Notes under the pieces: model-generated
Seen by the model: only the letters and a program-made list of their open reading frames with translations
What the model was told of the DNA's origin: nothing
The model's database searches: none
DNA from: Colletotrichum lupini
Taxonomy: Eukaryota; Ascomycota; Sordariomycetes; Glomerellales; Glomerellaceae
NCBI RefSeq assembly: GCF_023278565.1
Contig: NC_064677.1
Span: forward strand, 1,302,001 to 1,366,000
Direction of reading: 5' to 3'
Length of the DNA stretch: 64,000 nt
Program-made: the position numbers and the translations under genes
Shown: one piece after another, positions 9,792-20,444 of the stretch
Layout of the letters: each line of letters opens with the position of its first letter
Numbering within the stretch: the first letter of the stretch is position 1

Positions 9792-11234
9792 ATGGTCCTG
9801 GCACGAACTCTCCGCCCCGCGGCGCGGGTGGCACGCCTCCTCGAGCATGCGACAACGAGACCGATCATCCCCTCTCCTTTCCTCCGCCGGCGTGTCCTGC
9901 CTTCGACCTCCGCTAGTGTTCATACCACCTCTCCAAAGACCCAAGAAGCCGCGGCCCTGCGCCAGGAACCACAGGTCGAAGTGGCTGCAACCATACCCGA
10001 CCCCGCGCTGCGGATAGACCCGAAGGCGCAAGCAGAACTAGAGGTGGTTGAAGTTGCTATCCTACCGAGTCGCCAGGAGCTTCTTATCACCGGTCAATCT
10101 GATGGCCATAAGCATACGAAACACATAGACGTGGCTTGGCTCCGAGACCGCTGTGGTTGCCCGCACTGCGTCAGCCCTTCCTCGGGCAACAAGTCCTTCT
10201 CCACCGCCGAAATCCCAAGCGGAATTGCCTTCGAGAGCGCAAAGGAGATGCCAAATGGCTCCTATGAGATCCGCTGGACAAACGACATCCCGCGAGCTGC
10301 CGACGTTGGCCACGTTTCCGTCTTTCCCGCCACCGGCCCCCAGAGTCTGGCGGGGTTGTTGACCGAACGGCCAGTCCTTTTCTTCCATCATGCCAGTGTG
10401 AAAAAGGCCCAGAGGTATATGTGGAATAAGGAAACCCTTCTTGATAAGCTTGAGAGGATCGACTATAAAGACTACATGGAGGGAGGCCCCGCTTTCAGGT
10501 CAACCGCCCTTTCGCTCGCCAAGATTGGGCTCGTTTTCCTCACCAATGTGCCTCAAACCGAAAAGGCCGTAGCTGATATAGCTCTGAAATTCGGCGCCGT
10601 CAAGGAGACATTTTATGGCCACACCTGGGACGTCATCTCTAAACCGGATGCTGAAAACGTTGCCTACACCTCCTCTTACCTAGGCCTACACTCGGACATG
10701 CTCTATCTCGACTCGCCGCCTCGCATCCAGCTCCTCCATTGCTTGGAGAACTCGTGCTCAGGGGGTGAGTCCATTTTCAGCGACGCCCTACACGCCGCCA
10801 CCTGGCTCGAAAGGTTCCAACCCGAGTCCTACTCTGCATTGGCCAAATACCCGGTTCCCTATCACTACGCCAAGAATGGTTTCTTCTACCGCCAAGCTCG
10901 GCCCGTCATCGCTGATAAAATTGGAGAAGACCGCGAGGTCTGGTGGTCCCCGCCTTTCCAGGCGCCTCTCCCAGGCACGCCTGATAAAGCAAGCTCTGAA
11001 ACTTGGCAAGCCTGGATCAAGGGAGCGCGGATATTCCAAGAAACCCTGGAGCAAGAAGACAATATGTACCAGCACAGGCTCCAACCGGGCGAGTGCGTGC
11101 TATTCGATAACCGACGCGTTCTCCACGGTCGCCGTGCATTCGACACGGCAAGCGGGCGCCGCTGGCTTAAGGGTACATATGTCGCCGATGAAGATTTCAA
11201 AAGTGCTCTACGGCCGTTCCTCGAACCCATCTGA
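9792..11234 (+). CDS. Gamma-butyrobetaine dioxygenase-like 2-oxoglutarate/Fe(II) oxygenase, mitochondrial
   Basis: The family hydroxylates gamma-butyrobetaine (or trimethyllysine) in carnitine synthesis. One exon encodes 480 aa. The start at 9792 has a good context (CGACCATGG) and opens a basic, acid-free leader (MVALRT-like, many Arg and Ala) typical of mitochondrial import. A small zinc-binding N-terminal domain is marked by WLRDRCGCPHCV. The TauD-type catalytic core follows. The iron ligands are His300 and Asp302 in GLHSDML and the distal His445 in LHGRRAF. A following Arg in GRRWLKGTYV is suited to bind 2-oxoglutarate. Trimethyllysine dioxygenase is the alternative; sequence alone does not separate the two. 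Confidence 0.85.
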   Translation: MVLARTLRPAARVARLLEHATTRPIIPSPFLRRRVLPSTSASVHTTSPKTQEAAALRQEPQVEVAATIPDPALRIDPKAQAELEVVEVAILPSRQELLITGQSDGHKHTKHIDVAWLRDRCGCPHCVSPSSGNKSFSTAEIPSGIAFESAKEMPNGSYEIRWTNDIPRAADVGHVSVFPATGPQSLAGLLTERPVLFFHHASVKKAQRYMWNKETLLDKLERIDYKDYMEGGPAFRSTALSLAKIGLVFLTNVPQTEKAVADIALKFGAVKETFYGHTWDVISKPDAENVAYTSSYLGLHSDMLYLDSPPRIQLLHCLENSCSGGESIFSDALHAATWLERFQPESYSALAKYPVPYHYAKNGFFYRQARPVIADKIGEDREVWWSPPFQAPLPGTPDKASSETWQAWIKGARIFQETLEQEDNMYQHRLQPGECVLFDNRRVLHGRRAFDTASGRRWLKGTYVADEDFKSALRPFLEPI

Positions 11235-11758
11235 GGACGTGGAAGATGTTGGATCAGAAATCTAGAAAGCAACATGAATTTGGTTTGATGCGCTCAGTCA
11301 GTCGAGATTATGTATCTACATATACCTTAGTCTGGTGCATTTTGGAGAGCCGGCATTGTGGTGCTGGTTTTTAGTCACACAGCGTGTGTACACGATGGAA
11401 TTACATGTCCAAATGGAGATCGTGGCAAGTCAATCGAGGAAATTGTGGTCGCTGGTCTTCAATAACCTACGTATCGTCCAGCAACTTACTTTTCGATCAA
11501 CGAAGCCTAACGCTAGATTGAAGAGGAATGAAGAACACGTGCTCTCTCCCTCTCATGATGCACTACTTTTTGTGTCTGCGGAAAGGCAAATGCCCAAAAA
11601 TCACTGCCCAAACGCCCCGTCGTCAATGTCATATCATGATGTCCCTCGAACCATTCCTACTAGGAGATGCCAATGCCTCCTAATCCGTACCAGTGAACAT
11701 GCGTTTCGCTACTTATCATATGAGCCTCAGTTGTGGTGCATCAGCCCACCTTGAGCAC
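11235..11758. other. Convergent 3' spacer
   Basis: The dioxygenase gene and SGT1 end towards each other here. No gene or repeat is visible. The one longer plus-strand frame (11335-11754) has no recognisable content. Confidence 0.45.
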
Positions 11759-13097
11759 CTAAGACTCCCAGTTCTTAGCCTCGACACCTTCAGGAGGGAC
11801 AGTCTCGACCTTGCGGTTCTTGACGTCCTCCCAGTCGGTGCTGAGCGACGTGCCGTTGCTCTCCGTGAAGGACTTCATCATGGCGCGCCGTGCCTCTGGC
11901 GTGGCGTCCTTGTACAGCGTCTTGAAGAACCCGTTGATATCGGAGCTATCGTCATCGTCGGCGCCTTCGAGCTTATCCCAGTTCTTGGGTCCGGACTTGG
12001 AAGAGGTCGGGTATGCGGGGCCAGAGGTCGCGGCAGCCTTGGGTTGCGCGGTTGCTATTGTAGTGGGCGATGGGTTGGTCTTGTTCGCTGCCGGAGCGGC
12101 GCTGTCGGCGGGACGTTGCAGTGTAGGCCACTTGACGGCCTCCGCCTTCTTGAGTTGGAACTCAATCTTGTTCGCGGTGACGGTGTGCTTCGACCCAGCG
12201 GGGTCGATGCGGCCGTGGAGATGGATCGTGTAAGAGGGCTCATGGCCGGGAATGTGCGACATGCTGATCTGTTGGAAAGCTCTGTTAGCATCTGCCTGGT
12301 GCTTTGTGCTCATCTCAAGCAAGACATACCTCAGAATCGCCATAGTCGACCTTGAAGTCGTCCTTGGGGATGTTCTTCGCAAAGACAGTGACTGTCAAAG
12401 TAGTACTGCTCTGGAAGAAGTCCACACGCACATCCTTCTTGGGCTGCGGCTTCGCGACCGCCTCCGCCTTGGCCACCTCAATCTCCTCCTTTGTAAACTC
12501 CTCCACCTCATCTGTATCAGGACCATCAAGCGAGACGTCAGGCGCAAACTTCACCGTCACCTTTCTCTTCTCATCGTCCCCCGCAAGCTTCTCCAGCCCG
12601 CCCAGGATCTGCAGCCGCAAAGCGCAAATGGAGTTCCAGATGGCCCCAAACTTACTCTGCGCCGGATCCTCCGTCTGCCTGACAGCCGTTATCTCATCCT
12701 GCAGCGCCTTCCTAGTACCCTGCGCGAACCCCTTGTCGTCGACCTCCGGCGCCCTCAGCTCGGCCATGCTCTTGCCCTCGACCATGCGCTGGGCCCAGGT
12801 GGCGCAGGTATCTGCGTTGGCCAGCTCGCCGAGACGGAAGTGGGCGACGGCGCGGCGGTACTGCGCGTCGGCCATGAAGGGGCGGTTGTTGCGGCCCGCG
12901 GCGGCGACTTGGGCGAGTTCGGCGTCGCGGAGGGCGCGGCGGAAGTCCTTTGTGCCGATGTAGGCCTTGGAGCGGCCGATGAGCCACTTGGGGGATTTGA
13001 TGACCTTGATCGCCTTGGAGAGCTGGGTGATGGCGGTTTCCCAGTCTCTGTTGTCGACGGCGGTCATGCCGGCTGCGCCGGCTGTGTATTCGGACAT
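11759..13097 (-). CDS. SGT1: SGT1 co-chaperone (TPR, CS and SGS domains)
   Basis: Sgt1 is an Hsp90 co-chaperone needed for kinetochore assembly and SCF ubiquitin ligase function; in other lineages it also supports NLR immune receptors. Minus-strand exons are 13097-12330 and 12268-11759, with a 61-bp intron (GTATGT...CAG) at phase 0, giving 425 aa. The N-terminal third has TPR-like helices. The CS domain starts near DVRVDFFQSSTTLTVTVFAK and continues after the intron with SYTIHLHGRIDP. The SGS domain fills the C-terminus with KNWDKLE, the GFFKTLYKDA segment and the SxGTxLSTDW motif. Domain order and length match fungal Sgt1. The NLR-like gene at 25-29 kb is a conceivable client, but that link is inference. 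Confidence 0.92.
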
Positions 13098-14034
13098 TTT
13101 GGAATGTTTGCTTCTTTGGATGCTGGGGGAATGGGAGGTATTCGATGCGGACCGAAGTGAGCTTGGAAAGTCGAATGACTGCTGTGCCGTATTTGTTCCT
13201 ACACCGGTATTTATACCTACGACGAAGTCTCAAAGAGAAGAAGCGTGGGTTGAAAGGAAATAGATAGCAACCCGCTTGCAGTGGAAGGGAGAAAAGCACA
13301 CGGTCAGTGAACAAACGGTGATGCAGGAAAGGTAGCTGCAGACCCAACAAGGTTCAGTCGGTGCTGCCTCCAGCTCGGAGGGGTCAGACTGTTCTGGAAG
13401 CTGTGGTGGGGCAGCCTCTCCACTTTCCGCCACTAAGTTCGGTCGGCACACCCTCACCGTCCGGCTCACCGAAACTGGCTTACTTCACCGAATATATATC
13501 ACGAAGCATCTCCTTGTTGGGGCAAGTGCAGAAGCAGCGCATATGTAATCTAGACAAGATTGGTTCAGGATATATATCGTAGTAATAGTGAGAAAAGACT
13601 ATCTCGCAATAAGAGGTCGGGCTCCCCTTGAATATCCTACAGGAGATTGTCAACAAAAAGTCGAAAAAATGGTGACCACATGATGTATCGAAACACCGCC
13701 GCCTAAAACCCTCTGGAGCATCACCGAGGGAGTCACCCGGTCAAGCATCTCGACTCGTGGTGATAGCCGAAGCGCTTTTGCTCCCTCTGGCCTCCTGCCT
13801 TGTCCGACGCCCATTGCGCCTGTCCGTCCCGACGTCGTTGAATGCACCGCTATTGTACTGTCACCCAACTTGGCCCGAGTCGCTGTAATCGTCGGGTACC
13901 CTATTTCGCATTGTTGCGATTCCCAGAGTCTTTCGTCATTACCTCAATGCAGAAATCGTGTCTCATTAAAATTAATTATGTTCTACTTTTGATAAATGAC
14001 CATGTTCTAGAAGTGAAGGCAACGGTCTAGATCT
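13098..14034. other. Spacer between ERG7 3' end and SGT1 start
   Basis: Both flanking genes lie on the minus strand, so this 0.94 kb should hold the SGT1 promoter and the ERG7 terminator. I see no gene or repeat in it. Confidence 0.4.
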
Positions 14035-16459
14035 CTACAAGTCCCCCTTGTCGCTAATGCCAGGGGTAAGCTTCTCATCTGGATATTTGCGGGCAAACAT
14101 GCCAAGCGCCTTGATCGGGAACGTGAACTTGTAGTTGGGATACGCAATCGTGCAGCTCTTGTTGAAAACGCCTTCCATCGTCTCCTGGAGCCATTCACCA
14201 TTGGCTTGCTGGCGATCCATGAGGAATTGGATACCCTTTCGAAGGGGCTCCATGTGGGGGTACTCAGCCTCCATCAGGCCGATCAGGGCCCAGGCGGTTT
14301 GCACTACTAGGGATCCTCTCGGGTGTTCGTGGTACTCCATTGTCTCGGAAGCCTATCATCGTCAGTTCGGGTGCTTGAATAATTGAATAGAGGCACACTT
14401 ACTTTGTAGCTCTCGGACCATCCACCATCCTCTCTCTGCTTGGAGATGAAGAAGTCACAGCCCCTCCTGGAGACTTTGCTGGTGCTGTAGGTGTCTCCTG
14501 CGAAGGCCAGACTCTCCAACGCAAACATACCCGCATAGGTGAAGCAGATACCCCAGCTTCCGTACCAAGAACCATCAATGTTCTGGTGGGAACGGATCCA
14601 GTTCACAGCACGCTTGACAAAGATGCGGATGTCATCCTTGCGATAATCGGGCCAGTGCTTCTGGAAGAGCGACAAGACCGTGACGCAGGCAGTGGTGCAT
14701 TCGGGGTAGTCGTACTCGATCATGATGCGGCCAAAGACCTCGGCGGCATTGAGCAACTCCATGTACTCGCCCCCGCGACGCTGTTCGTATGAGCCCACGC
14801 CTCCGGTCTCGTTTTGGTAAAGAAGAATGGAGTCGATGGCATCAAAAATACGCTGGTCATCGAGAAGCTGGAGGTAGCCCTCGGTCTTTTGCAGCAAGAT
14901 GACGGCCTTGAGCGCCTCAGAAATGCAGTCACTGACAGCGTAGCCTTGTTCTCTGTTGCTGAAAGGCCAACCGCCCTTGCGCTGCTGGCGGTAGCACTTG
15001 TCCGAATCTTTGCAGTTTTCACGAATCTGCTGCCTGTCGAGGAAGCCGAGGGCCTTCTCCAGCATGGGGCGCCAACGATCATCAGTCTCGAGACCAGCAG
15101 CGACGACTGACTGGATCATGAAGGCGGTGTCCCAGCATTGGACGCCGTTAGTACCGTTGCCCAGCATGCCCTCGGCATTGACCCATAGGGAGTCCATGAT
15201 TCTGTCAGCGTGTCGACGGACGGTGTAAGCCCCTGGGCCATCCCGAATGTAGCAGACAATGTGGTTCATGGGGCCATTGACTGGCGCCAGACCTAGGTAG
15301 TCCGTGTTGGCATCCTCCATGTCAACCAAGTCACTGGTCCAAGCTTCAGCTCTCTCCTTGATCCAGTTTGTTCGCAGATAGGGGTTCCAGATATTGACCA
15401 AGCACCAGTTCACCGTGTTGAGCAGCCAGGACTTGGGGTTGTAGTTGTCGACCTGTGCAATGCTGTTGCGGTTCGCCTTCCAGTTGATGGATGCCCAATT
15501 CTCGGGGAAGAGCTCCTTCTTGAGGTCGCGAATGACTTCAGTCTCTTCACAAGTCCAGCGCTTGGAGTATACGTATGACATTGGCAAGAAGACCTGACGA
15601 ATGTGAACCCACCACCGCCAAGGGGCAATGGGCACCCAGTCTGGCAGCAGCCAGATCTCGGGGGGAACAGGGTTGACAATCTCCCAGTCCACAACTCCCA
15701 GGACAGCGAGCCACCACTTGGCCCAGTGCGGCCCTTTCGTTGCGCCACCGAGCTCATGAAGTCTTGCTCTAGCCTTCACCATGATGGGCTCCTCAGCATC
15801 GACGCCAATGAGGCGCAAGGTTGTATAATTCATGGAGGTGCCAAAGACGGTACTGATACCTTCGGTATGGAGACCCCAGCCACCCAACTCAGGATGCGCG
15901 CGGGCGAAGAGATAGTTCTTGATTTCGGTTGCGAAGGCGGACGAGATGGGCGTCTTGGTGACATACCAGGCGATAACGGCACTTGGGAGTAGGAACATGG
16001 GACCGCCGTATTCGCAACCCCAGTCGCCGTAGGGAAGTTGAAGCTTTTCGACGAATTCGAGGCCATTGCGTGTCGCATCGAGTGGATTTTCGGGCTCGGG
16101 AAGGATTGGGAGGTCCTGCGTGTGCGGGAGACGTGTTAGCGAAGAACAGTGACATATCTGTCATTCAACGTCGCAACAGTAAAAGGTGGACTGACAAGAG
16201 GAAGACCCAAGTAGTACTTGTCGGCGTAGGTCTGGGGCCAGTCCTTTGCGGCGTCGTCGCCCTCCAAGTATTTCCAGGTGTGTCGGCCGTCCTCGTCCTT
16301 CATCCTCCATTTTGTGCGATCGGTTTTGGCATCGATGCGGGGCTTCTTGGGCCATTCCTGCTCGGCGATGGCTTCTGCGACGCGCTTGCGAGACTGAACG
16401 GATTTGGCCCCAAAAGTGCCATTGCTCGACGCAACGGATGGGGCTTTCTCGGCGACCAT
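14035..16459 (-). CDS. ERG7: Lanosterol synthase (2,3-oxidosqualene cyclase)
   Basis: Erg7 cyclises 2,3-oxidosqualene to lanosterol in ergosterol synthesis, at ER membrane and lipid droplets. Minus-strand exons are 16459-16196, 16115-14403 and 14352-14035. The introns of 80 and 50 bp both fall at phase 0, giving 764 aa. The catalytic acid is Asp484 in VSDCISE, the fungal form of the DCTAE motif. Several QW-type repeats are visible, including DGSWYGSWGICFTYAG, EDGGWSES and ANGEWLQETMEGVFN. The Met at 16459 is chosen because it opens the usual short hydrophilic N-terminal extension; an in-frame ATG at 16576 would add 39 residues of unlikely composition. It is head-to-head with SPO11, about 860 bp apart. 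All exons are intact, which contrasts with SPO11. Confidence 0.95.
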
Positions 16460-17319
16460 GGCAGGCGGTAATTGTCCTCTGTGTGACGGCGGTTGAAGTC
16501 GTCGTGGTGCAGGGGAGGAGCGATGTTGAGGGCCGCCTGGATCGAATTGGAGGGTGGTGGGATGGGATTCATGCACTTGTTAAATGGTGGCCCAGTCAGC
16601 TCCCAGAAGGCGGCGCCCCCTGCGCGTCTCTCTGAGGCGGTGTCCCTCCAACGACAGGAAGATGCATGTTCTCGGGAGAAACCCACCACATCCTCGTATG
16701 AAATCCCTGCTGGAAATCAGGATTTGGTGGAGATGGAAACAGGGTAATCAGAGGTGTTAATAGTCCGTCTTGATCGACATTGTCAGTCCTTGGGCTCTCG
16801 AGGCATCGTTGATGGTCTGTCGCAGCTGACTTTGGCTCAGGATTGTTGGGGGCATTTCAGCTGTACTTCAGGCAAGTTGACGGGCGAAACGCAAATTCCC
16901 AGGCCATTTGACAGGTGCCAGGATGTCGCACAGTTCCAGACCAGCGCAAAATAAACTTCAGCGGCACCGGCTTTCGAGAGCCTAATACTCAAGATAGCTT
17001 AGCTAAGCTGTCCATCACTCCATCTTCTGCTGATTAGGTAATTACCCACCATCTTCCCATGCCGCACGGTGCTCTTCCCACTAGCAGTGTCTCTCCCATC
17101 ATTGGCCAATGGCTTTGAAATATGGAGCACCTCCTTCGTCCGTTCCTGCAGCTCCCACCTCCAGCTTCTCTTGCACACCATCTTCTTCGTACCAACCCTC
17201 CAGTAAAAGACAATCCGCCAAAACCCTAGAGTCTGACCGAACTTTGCGGGCGCGTTCAGAGGATTCCAAGCGTTGCCAATTCAACTACATACAGGCCCCA
17301 TTGCCTTGTCTTTGATTTG
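16460..17319. promoter_or_regulatory. Shared upstream region of ERG7 and SPO11
   Basis: ERG7 and SPO11 diverge from this 860-bp region, so a housekeeping sterol gene and a meiotic gene share it. I could not point to a specific binding site with confidence. Small open frames occur on both strands but lack any family feature. Confidence 0.4.
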
Positions 17320-18862
17320 ATGGACTTTGCTACACCCCCGTTGCTCAAGGGCCGCCGAGAGGGCCAACTAACGCCACAGCTGTCTAATCCGAGTCAATCA
17401 AGCAACGTCGTGACCATCCCCGATCCGGATCCACATAGGAATGCAATCGGGCTCGCCATTGTGAAGTTGGAAGATATCCTGATATCTGCTCGAGAATCAT
17501 TGCTACAGTCTCGAGAAATATCCATTCCCTTCAGGACCCGACCTTCCACAAACCAATCCACGAGCAACCATGGCCCATCTCGGACAACTCGATTAGCAGT
17601 TCGCTTCCCGGGCCGGACAGCAGAGGAAGCAACCAAGTTCAGTTCGTACTCGTGCTTGGTTGACGGTAATTTGTTCCTGACGTTTAGCCGATACAGCACG
17701 TATCATGCGCATCATGCAACTGTCCCTGAACGCCCTGACGGAAGGCCGGCTGATTACCAAGAGGTGTGCGCTCCATGATCTGCCTCCTGATAGTGTCAAG
17801 TGCTGAGAGCATGGCGGAACAGGAACATCTACTATCAGGACACCGATTTATTCAAAAGACAGTCCATCGTCGACAACCTCGTTGATGACCTTGCCTTTAC
17901 GCTGGGCCTCGGGAGGGAGGACCTCGGTATAGTGAGTGACCTCTATCTTGATAGACGTAATCTCATGACCGTTCCTCAGGTTGCCGCAAGTAAAGGCCTT
18001 GTGTCTGGGCCTATCATTCTGCGTTCCAGGACTTCCGAAGTTAACGCTTCTTCAAGCGAGCACGTACGGATCACCAAGACTTGACCACAGCTGTTGCTAA
18101 TCAAGATCCAGGGGATCCTCATACCCTCAGCCAGGACTGTCTCCGAGATTGACTTTGGTCCAGCACATTGGGTCCTAGTCATCGAGAAAGAGGTTGGACT
18201 GGTTTGGTGTTGGCTGCAAAACATTGCTGACTGGAACAGGCAACGTATCGGACACTGGCATCGGCGAGGTACTAGGAGACTTCAGCCTTTGGCTTGGGCA
18301 TTCTTGTCACGGTCAGTAGACTTACCTACGGGAACAGCAGCACTACAACTCTCTGACATATCCATAGGGCAAAGGTTACCCAGATTTGAACACCAAGCAG
18401 TTCGTACACCTTCTGCACACAGCCAAACCTGAGCTTCCAATTTTCGCTCTTGTGGACTTCGACTGCTATGGTATTGCCATCATGCGCTGCTATAGCTACG
18501 GCACACGGGGACACGCACACGAAAAGGCAACGACTGTACCTAGCATGCAGTGGCTCGGCATAAAAAGCGACGATCTCGCATTCCGTCAGGATGCAACCCC
18601 TAGCCACGGGCCCGGTATCAACGGCAGCCAAAGGCGGCCTGGTGCGAGCTTGTTCGACTCTACTAGTTCTCTTACGCTGCGAGATAGAACGCGCGCTATC
18701 AACACGATCAAGGAAATCGAAGAGGACGGCACCGAAAATGATCAAGATTGCCGACGAGAACTACAGGTGATGCTGTTTCTTGGCATCAAGGCAGAGATCC
18801 AAGCTGTGGACAATGCAGGAGACATGTCGAGATGGCTCGATGAGCACTTGGGGACTTTCTGA
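17320..18862 (+). CDS. SPO11: Meiotic recombination protein Spo11 (TopoVIA-like), interrupted by one in-frame TAG
   Basis: Spo11 makes the DNA double-strand breaks that start meiotic recombination. Seven exons: 17320-17641, 17697-17763, 17823-17931, 17980-18063, 18112-18192, 18240-18311, 18368-18862; the first donor could instead be after 17665, adding eight residues. Together they give 410 codons. Motifs in order are the winged-helix start LAVRFPGRTAEEATKF, the active-site RNIYYQ (Tyr133/134), VDDLAFTLG, VAASKGLVSG, LIPSA, the Toprim VLVIEKE (217-221), VTGKGYPDL and the acidic DFD (275-277). Codon 233 at 18273-18275 is TAG within ARY-stop-ETSAFGLGILVTG. Ending there would remove the Toprim DxD. 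No in-frame splice path skips it: the nearest acceptor (CAG at 18283-18285) would break the frame and drop ATYRTLA. UAG-to-UGG editing would give Trp. A nonsense allele or a sequencing error are the alternatives. Confidence 0.82.
18263..18287 (+). other. Predicted RNA hairpin with the SPO11 UAG in its loop
   Basis: In the SPO11 sense strand, GGCGAGGU (18263-18270) can pair with ACUUC (18279-18283) and GCC (18285-18287). This gives eight base pairs, one of them G-U, with a single bulged A at 18284. The eight-base loop ACUAGGAG (18271-18278) holds the UAG, with its A at 18274 as the fourth loop base. Fungal A-to-I sites are known to favour U at -1 and hairpin loops, and this site has both. Folding energy was not computed. 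Confidence 0.5.
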
Positions 18863-19116
18863 TCTGTCGCACTCGCGCATGTGCGTTTCTAGCGTTGTCT
18901 TTGGAGTCTTTGTTTCGATTCAGGTGCTGGCTTGACGTTTGCTTTTGGGCTGGCACAGGGTGGACAGTGATGTCCATTGAAGAGGAAGAGGAGCCGTGCG
19001 GAGTGCGCACACGAGCTTCTAACACTGTACCTCCACACACATCACCCGAAAATTTCTACCTCACTTTCAAGACTCATTTTAGGTCCTCAGACAGCATTTA
19101 CAAAATCTCACCGAAA

Positions 19117-19758
19117 ATGGCACCCAAACTCTCAGAAGAGGAGATTGATGATCTCATCTACTTTTCAAGGGCCGGCGAGCTCGCTGATCTCAAAGAAAGC
19201 CTCAAGTCCCTGTCGGAGCGCGAAGGCGCTACCGTAGGCGAGATCATTACCGCCGCCAAGGATGAGGGCAAATCAACCTGCCTGCACATGGCTGCCGGTA
19301 ATGGTCACCTCGGTAAGTTATTGCCTCATTTGTGCTTGAAACTTCCAGCATTTGAGCTAATTCGTTGTACAGATATCGTGAAGGCCCTCGTCACAGCCTT
19401 TGACAGCCGTCCTGCAGAGGAGAAGAAGGCGTATGTCGACGCCGGCAACGAGTTTGGCAACACAGGTCTGCACTGGGCGTGCTTGGGCGGCCACCTTGAG
19501 GCAGTCAAGTACCTCGTCAGCCATGGCGCTTCCCCTGCGGTGGCCAACGACAAGGATCAAATTCCTCTCGATTCGGCGCTTTTCAACGACAAGCGAGAGG
19601 TCGCGGACTGGTTCTTGGCGCAATCTGAGAAAATGGAGGGCGGAAACCAGGAGGAAGGGCTGAGCGGTGCTGCGTCTGGCATTGAGATTGAGGATGATGG
19701 TGCCGTTGAGGAAGACAAGGGCAAGGATAAGGCTGGCGAGAGCAGCAAGAGTTCATAG
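19117..19758 (+). CDS. Ankyrin-repeat protein, YAR1-like
   Basis: Exons 19117-19312 and 19373-19758, with a 60-bp intron (GTAAGT...CAG), encode 193 aa. At least two ankyrin repeats are clear: STCLHMAAGNGHLDIVKAL and NTGLHWACLGGHLEAVKYLVSHGA, with a third starting at DKDQIPLDSALFNDK. An acidic, Lys/Glu-rich tail follows (EIEDDGAVEEDKGKDKAGE). Size, repeat number and acidic tail resemble yeast Yar1, the chaperone of ribosomal protein Rps3. That assignment is by resemblance only; a generic small ankyrin protein is the alternative. The start at 19117 has a good context (CCGAAAATGG). The intron length is a multiple of three and contains no stop, so an unspliced message would still be open. Confidence 0.75.
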   Translation: MAPKLSEEEIDDLIYFSRAGELADLKESLKSLSEREGATVGEIITAAKDEGKSTCLHMAAGNGHLGKLLPHLCLKLPAFELIRCTDIVKALVTAFDSRPAEEKKAYVDAGNEFGNTGLHWACLGGHLEAVKYLVSHGASPAVANDKDQIPLDSALFNDKREVADWFLAQSEKMEGGNQEEGLSGAASGIEIEDDGAVEEDKGKDKAGESSKSS

Positions 19759-20444
19759 ATGGGATCTGGCTTATGAGTTAAAGACAAAAAATCAAATGAG
19801 TGAACGACTATTGACGACGCCCGAGCGGGCTCTTTTGCTGTGCTGTGATTGTAGGCTATCTGAGGAATTTACTACACTTTTTCTACTCGCAACAGCAAGC
19901 GAGTTGAGTTGACATGGACTGTATCGAGTTGCAAGGGTCATCTGCGACACTCGTGGCGCAACCATTCACAAAGGCATATCAAGCTCGCGATAATATTATA
20001 GGATTCCAAGACAACTCCTTCTTTGACACTGTTCGCGCCACCTGCTAGTCATTGATGCCCGTTTTATATTGGCAATTGAGTATTAAATCAATTGATGCTG
20101 GGTCCCCTTAATGTTCAGGAATCTAGAATCGGATTTCTTGAGTGCCTATCTGATGTTAGGCCAACTTGTCAACATACGCGGCATTCTCCATGTTTGCTTG
20201 CATGCGGGTTATATGACAGCTATCTACCCATAAGTGTATGTTGAATGAGTGAAAGAAGAAGAGTTGTTAACAAGGTCCTGGAATCAAATGACAAGATAAA
20301 AGAAAAGCTAGTGAAAGAATAGGAACTGCCAACGAATGTTCCGCACTCCTATTCAGAGACGCAAAGAAAAAAGGGGGAACATCTCAACTATACTCTCCCA
20401 AAATGCTACTTCAGTAGCCATACGTCTCCTGAGTTCTCGACCAC
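19759..20444. other. Convergent 3' spacer
   Basis: This AT-rich 0.69 kb lies between the ends of the ankyrin gene and the cupin gene. No gene, repeat or RNA is seen. Confidence 0.45.
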
